64,000 bases of DNA from Leucosporidium creatinivorum (taxonomy: Eukaryota > Basidiomycota > Microbotryomycetes > Leucosporidiales > Leucosporidiaceae), in the NCBI GenBank assembly GCA_001600635.1, contig BCKL01000007.1:458303-522302 (forward strand). Direction: 5' to 3'. This document shows positions 1-19,086 of this stretch, one piece after another. Each line of letters begins with the position of its first letter. Position 1 is the first letter of the stretch. The notes beneath the pieces are model-generated. The model had not been told where the DNA came from and searched no databases. It saw only the letters and a program-made list of their open reading frames with translations. Both the position numbers and the translations under genes were made by a program.

Positions 1-372
1 TGTACGCCTTGCAGCGCGTGCGCCACCGATTCGAGCGAGTGGATGGTCAGAGATATGTGTGGAGGGTCAATCTATGTGCAGAAGGGCCGAAGGTGCCTCA
101 GTTGGATGTGGTATCAGGCGGAGAGCAGCGAGGCAGCCAGGCCAGCCCACGGGGCCCGAGCCCAGCGCCGAGAAGCTCCCCTCCTACCCTGGAGTCTTTC
201 GAGACAACCGGTAGTACCTCAACGGTAGCTCTTCCGCCAGAGCTTGTGCAGTGAAAGACAGCTGTCGAGTGGAGAAGGTTGAATTCGAGCATTTCCGCTC
301 CTCTCGCTGCTCTCCCTCTCCTCTCCCTCGATACGGTACCAGGTCGGGTCAAGCTGTGGTTCCAGCTCAGAG
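1..372. other. Left edge, no gene seen
   Basis: This is the 3' flank of the TMA22 gene. The open frames here are short, in several phases, and lack intron signals or recognisable protein. A gene running off the left edge cannot be excluded. Confidence 0.4.
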
Positions 373-1449
373 CTACTGGGGAGCGATGGTAGGCGGGGGC
401 TTCTTCTTCGGCTTCTCTTCGATGTACTCGATCTGATCCTCGCCGATTTTACCGCCGAAGACGGCGAACGCCTTCTTGTCATCCTCGTCGCAGAGCATGT
501 CCTCGACCTGTGCGGAGGACGCGAGGGGAAGAGAGCGGCGAGGGGAAGGGAGAGGCGAGTGAGAGAGACGCAAAGAGGATGAGCTTCCGCTTTTGGCGAT
601 CCAGCTCCGCCGAACCGAAAACCCACCTCGTCCGATACATCTCCTTGTATGATGATCTCGTCTTCTCCTTGCGGGTTCTTGTGCAACGAAGCTCCCGTAG
701 CGAACTTATTGGCGAACAGCTTGGCAGCCTTCTTCAAGTCCACGCCGAAGGTTTCCAGCCCGTACACCGAAGTAACGAACTTGCGCTTGTTGCGCTCGGA
801 TCGCTTGATGATGACCTTGGAGGCCTGTGAAGATGCAGTATGGTCAGCAAACCAGACCTCAGGCGAGCGAAGGCCAGAGAGCAGGAAGATAGCGACAGGG
901 CATGAGCGAGAGTCGAACGTACAGCTACCCGAGCAGCCTCCTTCTCCGCCTTTGCTTCCTCCTTGCGCTCCTTCTTGGCAATGTCCTTCTCCAGCGCCTC
1001 CTTCTGCTCTACCGTCAGATTCGCGATCTTGTCCTCGAGGGCGGCTGTCGAAAGACCGGCGGAGGTCAGCTACGGCAGGAGATCCTGCAGGAAAGCAGCA
1101 GGCTACTCACTGTCGGAGTAGTATTTGGCGTAGAGGGCGGGATGAGCGCCTTGCAGCCAGGTCTTGCACCTGCGATGAGCGAGGAGCGCGCAAGGAGCGG
1201 GAAGGAGAACGCAAAGGGTGAGATCCGCTGGTCCCACAGGGTACAGAAAGCGACGGGAAACTCACTTGGAGCTCTTGCTGGAAAACTCGCAGTACTCGGG
1301 TGGGAACGAGCAGACTGTAGGGAAGAAGAGACGCGATGAGGATGACGACTCCCTCGACGAAGAGCTCAAAGCAAAGGCTTACCATCGCAGTAGAGGACGG
1401 TCTTAGCTTGGACCTTGTCGCTGGTGGATGTACCTGATGTGCTGGCCAT
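373..1449 (-). CDS. TMA22: TMA22/DENR translation machinery-associated protein (SUI1 domain)
   Basis: Homologue of density-regulated protein DENR (yeast Tma22), which with MCT-1/Tma20 acts on 40S subunits in ribosome recycling and re-initiation in the cytoplasm. The start ATG at 1449 opens a first exon that ends in VLYCD and a GTAAGC donor at 1382. The C-terminal half holds the SUI1/eIF1-like domain, with the diagnostic stretch VYGLETFGVDLKKAAK, then GASLHKNPQGEDEIIIQGDV. The tail is Lys/Pro-rich (EEKPKKKPPP). Several short introns separate the exons. Length is about 200 residues, normal for the family. The product assignment is firm; internal exon borders were read by eye. Confidence 0.9.
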
Positions 1450-1680
1450 GATGATGAGACGAGACGACGAAGCGGCGGGAAGGCAAGGTGCGAAGGGCGG
1501 AGGATTACATACTATAAGCAGCTCTTAACTCGCATTCGAGCTTCTTACTCACAGCGGAGAGGGTCTAGGATGTACAGATGTAAGGTTACAAGCTCTACGA
1601 CGCCGCTAAACGTTCAACAAGCTAAGTACCGCTGACTACAATAACTGCTCGGACTCCCTTCGCCGACCAACCAACAATCC

Positions 1681-4303
1681 CTAGGCCAAACCAGCACCAA
1701 CCGCGTACAGCGCAAAGACGTTGGCGATGGTGATGAGTAGCCAAAGCGCTGAGGAGGGGAATAAGCATCAGTCGAACTGCTCGAGAGCCGAACTGCTCGA
1801 GAGCCGAAAGGACCGAAGCTCGGCGACTCACCACTCGCGACCCAAACGACCGTGGGCGGGTTGGCAAAGGAGATGTGCCCCTCGGGATCGCTTCTCCGAC
1901 GGAATGGGTTGAGGACGCGCAATGTCGACTCGAGGGATCGCTTCTTCCACAGTGGTGAAGCGCCGGAAGAGGTCGCCTCCATTCGGGCGCTGGCTGCCGT
2001 CGCTGCCGGTGAGGGGTTGGCTGATAGCTTGATGGGAGTTATGGGGATCGACATGACATGCTTTTGCGAGGTGAAGATGATCAGGCTGTAACGGAGGATT
2101 GGGAGTCAGCAGAACCCTTGGCAGTGGAGAATTGAGGGCGACGGCGTACGGAGGAAGGACGAAGGTGAGGACCTGCAACAAGGGAAGCGATCAGTTTCTG
2201 AGCTGAAAAGAGGAATATCGACGACCTGCACTCACGATACTGAGCGCCACCTGACTCCCAACGAGCAGCACGTCGATGCCTTGACGACCGACCGAAACGG
2301 CGACAGCGAGACTGGGGATGATGCCGATCAAACGAGTAATCAGGCGGCGCTTCCAAGGCGTCGTGTGCCATTCGATAAAGCCCTCGCTGATGATTTGACC
2401 ACTGAGGGTGACGGTGAGTGACGCCGATTGACCAGCCATGAGGAGAGCGATGGCGAAGAGGTAGGCGAAGGCTGTCGACAAAGAAGGTCAGCCTATCGCT
2501 CCTGCTACGAGTAGCGTAAATGGCCCACCCTGTCCGAGGTACTGCTTGACGAGCTCGTAAGCGTCAAAGAGGTCCGAGACGCCGTTCTCGTTCGAAGAGC
2601 GACCCTCGCCGTAGTAGAAGACGGCAGCCGCGAGGATGAGGATCGACGAGTTGATGACGATGGCGAAGCCGAGTAGGGATCCAGTAACGTCCGCCACCGC
2701 ATGAGGTAAGTGAGCTCGTACGCAGGCGAGCGTGGGCTTGCCGACCAGTGGTTCTTTCCCCTTCGAGGGTTTCCCTTCGGCGTCGACGGTGGGGGCTGGG
2801 GCGCGCGGAGCGGTGATGTCGAAGTCGCCGAGGGCGTAAGGTTGAGGGAGATGGAGGTGGGGGCCGCTGGTACTGGGGCGACGCGGTCGAGGAAGCTCGG
2901 CGTCGATGGGCACAGCGTTGCCTTCTGCATCCTCGCCATACTCGGCTGGCGTGAGTCGCCGCATGGTAGCCATCTTGGATCCGATGAAGAATGCATGAGG
3001 CATGACGGTCGCTCCGACGATGCTGTGGGTCGGGGTGAGGCCTGGTCAGCAAGCGCGCCGAGATGCGAGAAGTTGGAACGCCGAGCTTACCCAACTGCAA
3101 TATAGAGACCGCCTCCCCTGATGACCCCAGGACCTGGAACGTAGCCATAGAAGACATCCTTCCAAACAGGATCGACCTTGACCAGCAGCGCGACGAAGCT
3201 TCCGAGCACGACGACGACGAGCACTCCGATGAGAAACTCGAAGCACCTCATTGAGGTCGTGACCATCCTCGTAGGATCTGCGATGCAATCATAGATTCAA
3301 CCAAAGGCCTCGGATTGGCTCGAGACCACTTACACTGATTGAAGAGCAGCAGGATTAGGAAGACGTCCAGCGAGGTGAGGAGGACCGCTCCGTACAGAGG
3401 AATCTCTGGAATCAGCCTGGGCCGGGTCAGAGAATCAGCCTGGCTCGGCGAGATGTTCGGAAGGTGCTCACAGATTGATGGCGATAGCTGAGCCCAGAAG
3501 CTCCGCGAGGTCGGTGAAGATGATGCCAATCTCCGAGAGGGCGTAGAGAGGGTAGAGGATTCCCCAGCGGTAGAAGAGCTTGTACCGAGGACGGTCGTAG
3601 AGGGCGAGACGACATTGGGTCGATAGATCTGCGAGCCAGGCGTCAGCAAAGCTTCCCTACCCCGACGGCCAAGCACCGAGAGCAAGCCTCACCGTGGTTC
3701 GAAACGCAGCCGAGTCGAGTCGCCAGGATTTGGAAGAGGAGAGCGATGAGGCCAGAGAAGAGGATGATGAAGAGATGGCTGTAGCCGTAGCTCGAGCCTG
3801 CCTGAAGATCAGTGGCCCAGTTTCCAGGATCCTGCGAAGCGCAAGCAGAGGGGAAACGCGGCAAGACGGAGTCAGTCGGCCGAGATGGAACAGCGGGAGC
3901 AAGAGCGAGCAGCCTACGATGTAGGCAACACTGGCGATGATTCCTGTAAGATGGCAAGGGAAGCAAGAGGTCAGCTGGCGCGCAGAAGACGAATGCTAGG
4001 CGCCTCTGTCGCTGAACTCGGCTCACCTGGTCCAACAAAGGCGAGATGGCGCATGAGTAGCTTCCGCTGCCGCTGTAGCCATGTCAATCCTCCCCCTCTG
4101 CCTCTGTCGCCCTCCTCGAGATCCTTCTTCCCTCCCTTCGAGTTGCCGTCCTGCTTGCGGCCGCCCTGCCCGTCGTCGCCTTCCTCTTGCTCTGGCGGGG
4201 GCTTCTGAAACTTGGATCGCAGAGTCGCGCGCTTGCCCTTGGGCGGTAAGATATCAGGGAGCTCGATCCCGTCGTGGTGACTGGCCAGCCGTGGTCCTTG
4301 CAT
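1681..4303 (-). CDS. SMF1: NRAMP family divalent metal transporter (SMF-like)
   Basis: Proton-coupled Mn2+/Fe2+ importer of the NRAMP family, a multi-pass membrane protein. The family signature DPGNWATDLQAG in helix 1 is present, followed by SSYGYSHLFIILFSG. The second hallmark, VMPHAFFIGSKMATMRR, corresponds to the MPH motif of helix 6. Later helices include GQSASLTVTLSGQ and LIIFTSQKHVM, and the protein ends in a last hydrophobic helix before the stop at 1681. The N-terminus carries a Lys/Glu/Gly-rich cytosolic extension of about 100 residues, and a Pro-rich loop of about 70 residues follows the MPH helix. About nine introns with CTGAC branch motifs are used; the last two were checked for frame. 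Which of the SMF paralogues it matches cannot be told from this alone. Confidence 0.9.
1773..1804. repeat. Two tandem 16-bp copies inside an NRAMP intron
   Basis: The unit CGAACTGCTCGAGAGC occurs twice in direct succession within the last intron of the NRAMP gene, followed by CGAA. It looks like a simple recent slippage duplication. Confidence 0.8.
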
Positions 4304-4999
4304 CACGTCGTCGTGCGATGATTCGAGAGGTGATGAGGCTTGGCGAGGGGAGGAGAGACTACAGAACGTAAGTGGTGAAGCCTAGCGAGGTGCTGTCGAG
4401 TTGTTTGCGAACCTGCGTCCGTCCTGTAGGGCAATACTCGAAGCAGCAAAAACGTCGTTCGAGGCAGAGTTGGACTTGGCGCTGAAGGCGCGGGGAACTC
4501 CGGGCTGCGATGCTGGAATCACGGGACCCGCGGTTCGAAGAAACCGCTACAGCAGCAGAAGAGAGTGAACAAGAGCTACCAATGATCTGGAAGTGGAGGA
4601 GGTGATAGAAAAGGGTGCAGGCCGACCGTCACTTGACGCTCATCATCGCCGAGCGACTCGTTCTAGCTCTATGTAGCTCATAGCGTCAACTGAGCTTTTG
4701 TATCGACTGGAGAGCTCTCAGAGTACCAGTCCTGCTTCAGCAAAGCTGCACATCGACCGTCGCCAGCTGGACTGGCGTGCACCTCTGCTCGGCGATTCTC
4801 ACAGGCGGTTTGGCGAGACTTAGCTCAGGATCAAGTGGACGTCGCTGAAGAAGAGAGAAGCGAAAAAGCAGCTGGCCTGCTTCGCAATGCCCTCGTCACG
4901 AGTCTCGGAGTAAGCCTCGCTTCTCAATGCTCGGCGGCGACTCGGAAGACAGACAGGTTTGTGCATCGAGCACTGAGTGAGACGATGGCGAGCTCGGAT
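4304..4999. other. Intergenic, NRAMP promoter side
   Basis: About 700 bases between the NRAMP start and the end of the MYND gene. I see only short frames in changing phase and no convincing exon. It should hold the NRAMP promoter and 5' leader. Confidence 0.4.
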
Positions 5000-6239
5000 C
5001 TACTGCCCTTCTCTCCCTGCCCTCTCCGCCATCATCTCAGCCTGTACAAGGCGCAGATATCAGCCAGGTGAAGCGCCGAGGAAGCGAGAGGGAGCGGCAG
5101 AAGCTTACCAGAAAGTGAGCGTCCAGCTCATCCGGGGTTGCGCTGGCAGCATTGGGGAGATTCCTCTCTACCTTCTCCCGCACCGCCTTGCTGTCGTCGC
5201 TAGCCTCCAGATCCATGAACATGAGCTCGTCTATCGCAAGAGGCTCGGCGCCAGCGAGGGCGCGTCGGAGCGTGAAAGGCCATTTGCTATTGATGTGGCG
5301 CTCTTCCAGGGGCAGCGTACAGAAGAAGGTGAAGCTGACGGGTTTGTTCACAGTCTCTGCAAGTAACGAGGCGTCGGTCAGCTCCTCGTCCGAGTCCTCA
5401 CCCTTCGAACACGAGCCCTTGCTCAACACGCCGTACCTATGGTGGCTGTGAGCTCGCTGAGGTGCCGATGAGAAGCATTGAACTTGTTCATGAAATCTGA
5501 GATTGTTCCGGATGCGTGAGCGTTCAAGCCTCGGTGCAAGGGGAGGCTCGGCGCACCTGGAGTCGCCAGATCTGCTTTTCTGAAGGCAATCATGCGCGTG
5601 GTAACGGTGGACATGCCCTTCTTCTGTTCCATCTTGAAGTTCCTTGTGCGGAATATATCGTGCGGAAGCGAGTAATTGGCATCGGCGAAGGGGAGAAGCT
5701 GCGTCGAAATGACCTGGAATCGTTGATGAAGGTGCTCCGGTGTCGGGTCCCAAACAAATTTCAAGTCGAGCAAATGTGTGCTGTTGCACTGTCCGGGGAG
5801 ACCGAGGTGAAAAGCTGAACGGTAGGCAATGATGATGAGCGAGACGTCGATCTTGGCTTGGTACGCTTCAAAGTCGGCCCTCATCGCCGCCAATTGAGGT
5901 TCTGAGATGGCTTGCTCGTCCTTGCAAGCGTTCTCCCTCTGGAGATTCTTGCAGTTAGGTTTGTGTTCAGCCCAGTGTGCACGCTGCGAGAGAAGGCAGT
6001 TCAGCGGTTGCTCACGTCGACCTCGGCGTTCGTTTCGGCGGTCAGACTCACCTGGCACGTCGTCGAGCAGCTATGCGGAAGGTTCGTCAGCTCCGATACA
6101 ACCACGGCGCTTCCCTGACGACTCACTAAAACGCCTTCCTACAAGCACTGCAGCACATTGCTGTCAAGCCCGTGCTGCTTCCTACTCTGGCTTCGCAATG
6201 AGCGCACCGCTCATAACGTATGGTCTCCTTCCCGTGCAT
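5000..6239 (-). CDS. MYND-type zinc finger protein, unknown function
   Basis: The start ATG at 6239 opens MHGKETIRYERCAHCE, directly followed by a complete MYND zinc finger at about residues 10-55. The metal ligands run CAHC, then CCSAC, then YCSTTCQ, then HWAEHKPNCK. Two introns interrupt the finger, and joining the exons restores the canonical spacing. MYND fingers bind short proline-containing peptides or accompany SET domains; no SET domain is seen here. The remaining 280 or so residues contain conserved-looking blocks (VSLIIIAYRSAFHLGLPG, MEQKKGMSTVTTRMIAF) but match no family I recognise. The last intron ends at a short exon closing in AGREGQ before the stop. Many basidiomycetes carry lineage-specific MYND proteins of this type; the role is unknown. 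Confidence 0.75.
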
Positions 6240-6679
6240 AGCGTGATTGTACAGTAAGATATGAGGCGAGAAGCCGGCGCGCAGCGGTATCGAAGCAAGA
6301 AAGCGAGCAAGTCGTGGTAGGAAGGCAAGAAAAGTTCGGCCGTCCCGCTTCAATTGCTCGATATGGCAAGTAAGTCGATTAGGGGTGAAGCATGATGTTA
6401 TGCCGCTCCCTTCAACGCTTTGTGTCATCACTTTTGAGCTATAGCTCCGTCTCATCCGAAGGGCTCGGAAAATTCGGTGCTCCTCTCTCATCGCCGAGGC
6501 CTCTCGGTCGCTTGACTCTCTGCTCTCTTCGCCGGCGATCCGAGATGTAGACGACGATATGTCCATCATGTACACAGAACGACCAGCGAGCGAGTGTGTG
6601 GATTTGCGTAAGGGGGAAGGGGTTGCTGTTTGCGAAAATAAAACGAGATGCGAGCGTAACGAGGGAGGGGCAAGGTAGA
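6240..6679. other. Intergenic, MYND promoter side
   Basis: About 440 bases between the MYND start codon and the rhomboid stop codon. No exon or RNA gene could be supported. Confidence 0.4.
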
Positions 6680-9202
6680 TCACAACAGAGGGAGGATGAA
6701 GGTGGTGACGATGATAGTCAGAAGAGATTGGAAAGCTCCGCTGCTTGTCGTCGTGCTGGAGAGACCAGTGCCCTTGCAGTGCTGTAGAGATGAACGAGAG
6801 TCAGCTTCGGCGATCGCTTGGCGAGTCGAGTCCGAGTCGAGTAGCATCTTCGACCCCGAGCCGGAGACGAGATAGCCTAGGACTCACATTGTTGGACGAC
6901 GTCGGCCAGCAAGAGAGGTAGCGACACCAGCTGCACGCCGAGCTCGGATCGGTCGTATAGAAGTTGCGAGTGAGAACGACAAAGAGAACGACGACCAAAG
7001 GGAGGGCGATCAAGCGAAGGACGATGAAGATGATGCGGTGACGTTTGGTCTGGTGGATGATGGGGAGGAGAAGGACCGCCATGATAAGGCCGACCGCGAA
7101 GCCTCCGATGTGGGCGAAATTGTCGACGCCGGGTACGAGTCCGAGGGCCAGACCGACGATGATCTCGATGATCAGGTAGATGAGTTTGCGGACCGGTCGG
7201 TACTCGATGTCCCAGTGCGCCAGAAGGTCGCTGTTGTGGGAGCAAGGGAGTTAGCTCTGCATCCAGCATCGTCGGCCGAGTACCACGGCGAGAGAGGTCG
7301 GCCAAGCATCACGGTGAGCGGGGACGACGTACACTAAGATCGCAGCATGCGTTCCAAAGATGGCTCCGCTGGCGCCAACGGAGGGCTGTCCGACGAGCGC
7401 AAAGTTGTCGCCGAGGATGAAGCCGAAAACTCCGGACGGGACGTAGAGCAACATGAACTTGAGCGATCCCATTTGTCGCTCCACCTGAGCTGACGAGAAG
7501 CATTGGGCGAGGACGTTGAGGAGGAGATGGACGATTCCGGCGTGAAGGAAGATGGGAAGGAGGAAGCGGAAGCTCTGGTTGGCGTCCTGGGGCGTGGGGA
7601 ATCCTCCGAAGCCGCAAATGTCGCTTATGGTACACAGACCGTCTTGGGTAGCGACTGAGGCCTTGTTGGTGTCCTTGAGGCAGATCCAGTCGATGTCCGA
7701 GACCTGCGTGGATGGGACGGTCAGCGTGGGTCGCCCGCGATTTCCAAACCGAGCTTACGTTGGCCACGAACTTCTGGCATGCAGCGAAGCGAGCGCCCGT
7801 ATTGATGAGGACGGCGCCGGAAGGACCTGCGCGACGGGCCGACGGTGAGCCGCTCGTTCAGCTCTCTAAAGCACCTCAAACTCACCAATCATGACGTTGA
7901 AGCTCGGCTTGGTCTGGATGGGACTGCCCGTGTACTGCAAGCCGACATGAATGAAGATCAGCGAGCGCTCGGCGACGACGCTGAAAGGGAAGATCGACTC
8001 ACCTGCGCCATTCGGACCATCTCGACAATCATAATGATGCAGAAGATCACGCTCAACACCCACGACGCCCATGGCCGCTTCTGGATGCCAATGTCGCGCT
8101 TGTGCTCGGCGACCCGGACCTCGTTCGGCGTCGTGTCGTAGATCATGCGCTTCCAGTACGGCGCCGTGCGCATGAGAGCCGGATCCTGCCCTTGCTGCTC
8201 GACAATGTTGATGGATGGTGGTCCAGTGCGAGTCTTGGTGACGTCGTCCATGCTGAAGCCGCCGGGAGGGTACGAGTCCTTCTGGCTCTCGCCGTACGAG
8301 GAGTTGCGGCCTTTGAGGTAGCCGAGCGGATTACTCCAGGCGGAGGCGAGGGTAGCTGAGCCGTCGGAGGGGTCTTGACTGTTGCGGACGTTGCGAATCG
8401 AGGCCTCGAGGTCGGGATCTCGCGCTCGAGAGTAGGCGGAGTAGGCTGGCTGGTCGTCCTCGTCCTCCCCTCCTACAGCAGCGTATCCTTTGACCGGCGG
8501 CTGATACGCCGAGACTCCGCTACTACCAGCTCCCTCGCGAGCTACGTCGGTCCTGAACCCCGACATGTCTGCCGCTCCGGGCACGAGAGGGATCGCCGCC
8601 GAGCTCGACTGATTGGCAGCGTGCCCTCGACGGAAGTCTTCCTCCTCCTCTTCCTCCTCGGCGTACGCGCGAGGCGTGTAGGACTGTACTGGAGTGGTGC
8701 CAGTGATCTCCATCGCTCGACTAGTCGCCTGTTGCTGACCTGGGGCGGCTCGGGCCACGATGGTGCTTCGGTCATCCTCGAGCATCGCCGGGGGGACGTA
8801 TTGGTACAGGCTCGGGTCGTGGACTTCGGGGATGGCTGGAACAGCAGGTGCGCCGCTCATGCTCGACTCCATCGGCCTCGGACCTCCCAGTCGTCTGCCG
8901 GTCAAGCGGCGGTCGAGCTGCGAGACCGAGTCGTCGGGGGCGATGGTGGAGACATCGTCGGCGAAGTTGTAGTTGACCTCGCTGGGGGGTGCTGGACGAC
9001 CATAGATGTCGGAAGGGTGGACGATGGGTGCTGAGTAGTAGGAGGGTGCAGCGGTGGAGTGGCCCGAACGCGACTGCTCGTACGCGTGCTGCTGCTGCTG
9101 CGAATGGTCGTCGGTCGAAGGCGCTTGCGCTACGAGGAAAGAGCTGCCGAGTTGTGAGAGGTACGAGTTGTCCTGCGGAGGAGGGGATGCACGGCGGGAC
9201 AT
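6680..9202 (-). CDS. Rhomboid family intramembrane serine protease
   Basis: Intramembrane serine protease of about 720 residues. The first 400 residues are a disordered Gln/Ser/Pro-rich cytosolic region with a run of seven Glu. A first membrane helix follows (WVLSVIFCIIMIVEMVRM). The rhomboid core shows HAGIVHLLLNVLAQ, the catalytic serine in GASGAIFG, and the catalytic histidine in DNFAHIGGFAVG, so both members of the Ser-His dyad are present. A Cys-containing luminal or cytosolic segment and a last hydrophobic helix close the protein. I chose the ATG at 9202 because it sits in an ideal context (GGCCACCATG) just after a plausible 5' UTR intron (9220-9327). Upstream in-frame ATGs lie inside that intron. 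The layout (N-terminal extension, seven helices) resembles secretase-type fungal rhomboids; the substrate is unknown. Confidence 0.88.
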
Positions 9203-9219
9203 GGTGGCCTGAGGGGAGT

Positions 9220-9327
9220 CTGCGAGGCGCAAGGAGTCTGAGCGCGCGTTCGGACCAACGTCAGGCCAGCGCAAACTCCGAGGCATGCTCGAGTACAGCA
9301 AAGGCATTCTATAGCTCTGAGACTTAC
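9220..9327 (-). other. Probable 5' UTR intron of the rhomboid gene
   Basis: A GTAAGT donor at 9327, a CCTGACG branch-like motif and a CGCAG acceptor at 9220 lie just upstream of the chosen start codon. Removing it deletes the two upstream in-frame ATGs. Confidence 0.5.
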
Positions 9328-9779
9328 CTGTTGGGTGCTAGCGGAAGTGCAGAAGGGCTGGCGTTCAAGGAAGCAGGCGAGAGTCGAACGCAGGTTGAGC
9401 GAAAGGCTTGGAGCGCGACTAGAAGGAGTCAAAGAGTAGTCGAGTCCCCTCTCGGCAGCTGTAGCGCTTTCCTCGTGGGTGGCCGAACGGTGAGCGAGCA
9501 ACGAGAACCGCCTCGAAGCGATGTGGTTAAAGGCAAGGGAGACGAACGCGCGCTCCGCCTCCCCCCTCTCCTTACAGCGCCTCCCTCTGCGCTTCTACAC
9601 CGCAAGCTGTCGGAGACTTCTCAGAAGATACAGACTCAGACTTTGAACGCTCAGAGTAGGGCTGTAGAATGCGACCGAGCGACGGGGCCCCTTTACAGGA
9701 GTCGCCGAGCTTGCCAGATCGTCTCTTCTCGTCGCTCTTGTGCTCGCTTGACTACTTAGCGGTTCTAGGTGCATTAATA

Positions 9780-10797
9780 TTACTCTTCTGTCCCTGCACA
9801 CACGCTCTGAAGCTCCTGCTGCGACTTGCCGTAACGAACAGCTTGTCGGTCGGTGAAGCGGCATGGATGACTGCCCTCGTAGCCCTTCCCAAGACTGTGC
9901 TGCCCCTGGGAATTGTGTTAGAAGTGTGTCAGAAGCGCTCAGAGCCTGGACGAAGATCAAAACTCACCTCGAGGCCCCATGAGTGCTCTGCTCTCTTTCG
10001 CCGAAGTCGAGCAGCGAGCCTTGACCTCACGAAAGGATCGACCTGGTACTCATACTCTTGCGTTGGCGGATTGGAGTTCCTCGCTTGTAAGTTCTGGCGA
10101 AGTCGCTCTTGCAGGTAGGCTTGACGAGCTGGGTCGATGCCTCGGCCGCCGCCAGGCTGCGAGGTGTTGGCTTGCGCCGAGAGGGCTCGGATCCGTGCAT
10201 CCTCTTCCGCATGTTGCTGAACCTGCAATTAAGGTCAGAGTGAGCTCAAGACCTACATCTCAAAGCAAGGTGGCAAGCGCACCTCGTCCAGAGGCGCTCG
10301 GCGAAGGGTCGGCCGAGCGGTTTGAGACCTCGACATTGGGATCAACGCGGGAGACTTTTGAGGTGATGATCCGGAAGGCAGGAGTCAGCTACAGCTCTGC
10401 ACAGCTGTCCAACTCACAGACTCGGTTGCAACGAGCAAAGCCTTTAGAGACTTACCGGGACCGGTTGGGGCGGACCCTCTCCTCGAGCAGCTCGCACACC
10501 CTCGAGCCCTTTCTTCAGTCGATAATGGACACCTGGACCAGCATACGGTTCGACCAGCTCTTCGCGAGTGATGTCACGATCCACTCGATCCAACACGCTC
10601 GGTCGATTCAGATACGCCGAAGTCGGCTGTGGCCCATTGCCTCGGGCGTTTGCCAGTTGACGACGGTCGCTCTCGGCTTTGATGAGTTGAGCTTGAGCGC
10701 GTAGCCGAGCCAGCTCTGGATCTGTGAGATGGGGAGAGCGATGAGCTGGGGCAGGAGCAGGTGAGCGCTGAGTACTTGGCTCACCTTGATAGCTCAT
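9780..10797 (-). CDS. Hypothetical spliced protein, charged
   Basis: I do not recognise this protein. The first exon is tiny (MSYQ plus one base, ATG at 10797) and ends at a GTGAGC donor. The following exon reads DPELARLRAQAQLIKAE, then a Pro/Gly-rich part. Two further introns lead to a helical, Gln/Arg-rich stretch (QQHAEEDARIRALSAQ, RQAYLQERLRQNLQ) and a last exon ending GTEEY. The result is about 230 residues, hydrophilic, with likely coiled coil and no membrane helix or signal peptide. Every splice junction joined keeps the frame open, which argues that it is a real gene. Function unknown. Confidence 0.6.
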
Positions 10798-11279
10798 CGA
10801 GGTGGGCTATTATGGGGGAGTCGGCTAAGCCAAACGAGACAGGGTAAGAAGAGAACGCGAAGAGATGTTGCGAGCGACGCGCGGGAGAGAATACCCGAGG
10901 AGGAGGTGAACGAGAAAGGAGCTGAAGTTCCGGCCGCCGAAACTCGGCACCACGGCCGTTTTGATGCGCTACAGGCTACAGAGACAGTCGAGTCTACTAA
11001 TGGATTTCTGGAAAGATGCATGAGTGTGGTGTATACGAGGTTCAGCAAGCGCCGAACCCGCTACTTTGCCTCTCGGCGCTCGGAGCTCGGATCGAGGAGG
11101 GAAGGCGTAGCAAGGGCAGTATCGACTGGTGTGACAGAGATCAAACACAAAACGGAAGGGGAGAGGATACCGCGTACACACAGCAGCACCTCGAAATCTA
11201 AAAGCAAGCAAGTCAAGCCATCCCATCCTCCGCTCCTCCGAACCCCTCCCTTATTCCGCTCCAACTCAATTCTCCAAGC
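10798..11279. other. Intergenic between unknown gene and CHD gene
   Basis: About 480 bases: 5' flank of the upstream gene and 3' flank of the CHD gene. No supported feature. Confidence 0.4.
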
Positions 11280-18338
<7,059 letters not shown>

Positions 18339-18706
18339 GGTCTCGTCAAGACGAGGTGGTTGGGATGTTGTGGTGAAAGGGCAGGCCAGTCCGGCCTCGA
18401 TTTCAAGCTTCCAACTGAGGGTCAAGATGCACCTTTTTCACTTCGGTCTTGGGGTGACTGCACTACATCCTGGCAGGGCGAGGGCATCGACTGTAATCAT
18501 TTACATCATCAGCTCTGCTTTCCCCTCCGAGCGGCTCGCGAGGTGCCCAGCGAGACCATGTAACTCCCCGCAAATATCCGACTTCTATGTCTACCTCTAG
18601 GAAAGTCTCTATCCGCTCTAGCAGGCTCTAAGCACCCTCAGCGCTGCTTCTACGTCTACTGCCCCTTCCCGCGACCTCGGCGTTCGAGCTCCACCCCTCG
18701 TCGCCG

Positions 18707-19080
18707 TCACGCGGAGGTGTGATGGTGAAAATCGCTTATCTCGTACAGGACCACCTGGCCATCGTTCGTAGGCCTAAACGAGTGCAGGACTCGTACGAAA
18801 GGCTCAATCGAGGCCTGCAGCGCGCGGCAAGAGGTCAGTCGAGCTCGGAGGCCGAGAAGAGTTCGCCGAGAAGGCGGGCTTACCATCATGGTAGAAAGGT
18901 GCGGGCGGGTCCACCGGGCGACTGGTGTATGTCGGTATATTCGTGAAGCCCTATGGTAGACGAGCGAGGCGTCTGTTGTAGTCTGAGACAGCCAAAGCGG
19001 TCAGCGAGAGTCGGCTTGGGGTCTCTCTTCTCGGCGAAGGGCTTACCTGCTGCTCAAACAGGCTGGCGGGTCCTCATGAG
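18707..19080 (-). other. Spliced minus-strand stretch of unknown identity
   Basis: Two clear minus-strand introns occur here. One starts with GTAAGC near 19045 and ends at CTCAG near 18984, the other starts with GTAAGC near 18883 and ends at TGCAG near 18816; each has a GCTGAC or CGACTGAC branch motif. Joining the three exons gives one frame open from about 19073 to 18707, reading for example RIYRHTPVARW and VRVLHSFRPTNDGQVVLYE, without a start codon upstream except MMASIEPF. It lies just past the stop of the OXLD1-like gene. It may be a spliced 3' UTR of that gene, or a small separate gene whose first exon I could not find. Confidence 0.4.
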
Positions 19081-19086
19081 ACAGCC

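Noticed and set aside
4520-4560. GGTTCGAAG with flanking complementary bases, resembling a tRNA T-arm
   Set aside because: Stem and loop sizes are wrong for a T-arm and no acceptor, D or anticodon arm can be placed around it.
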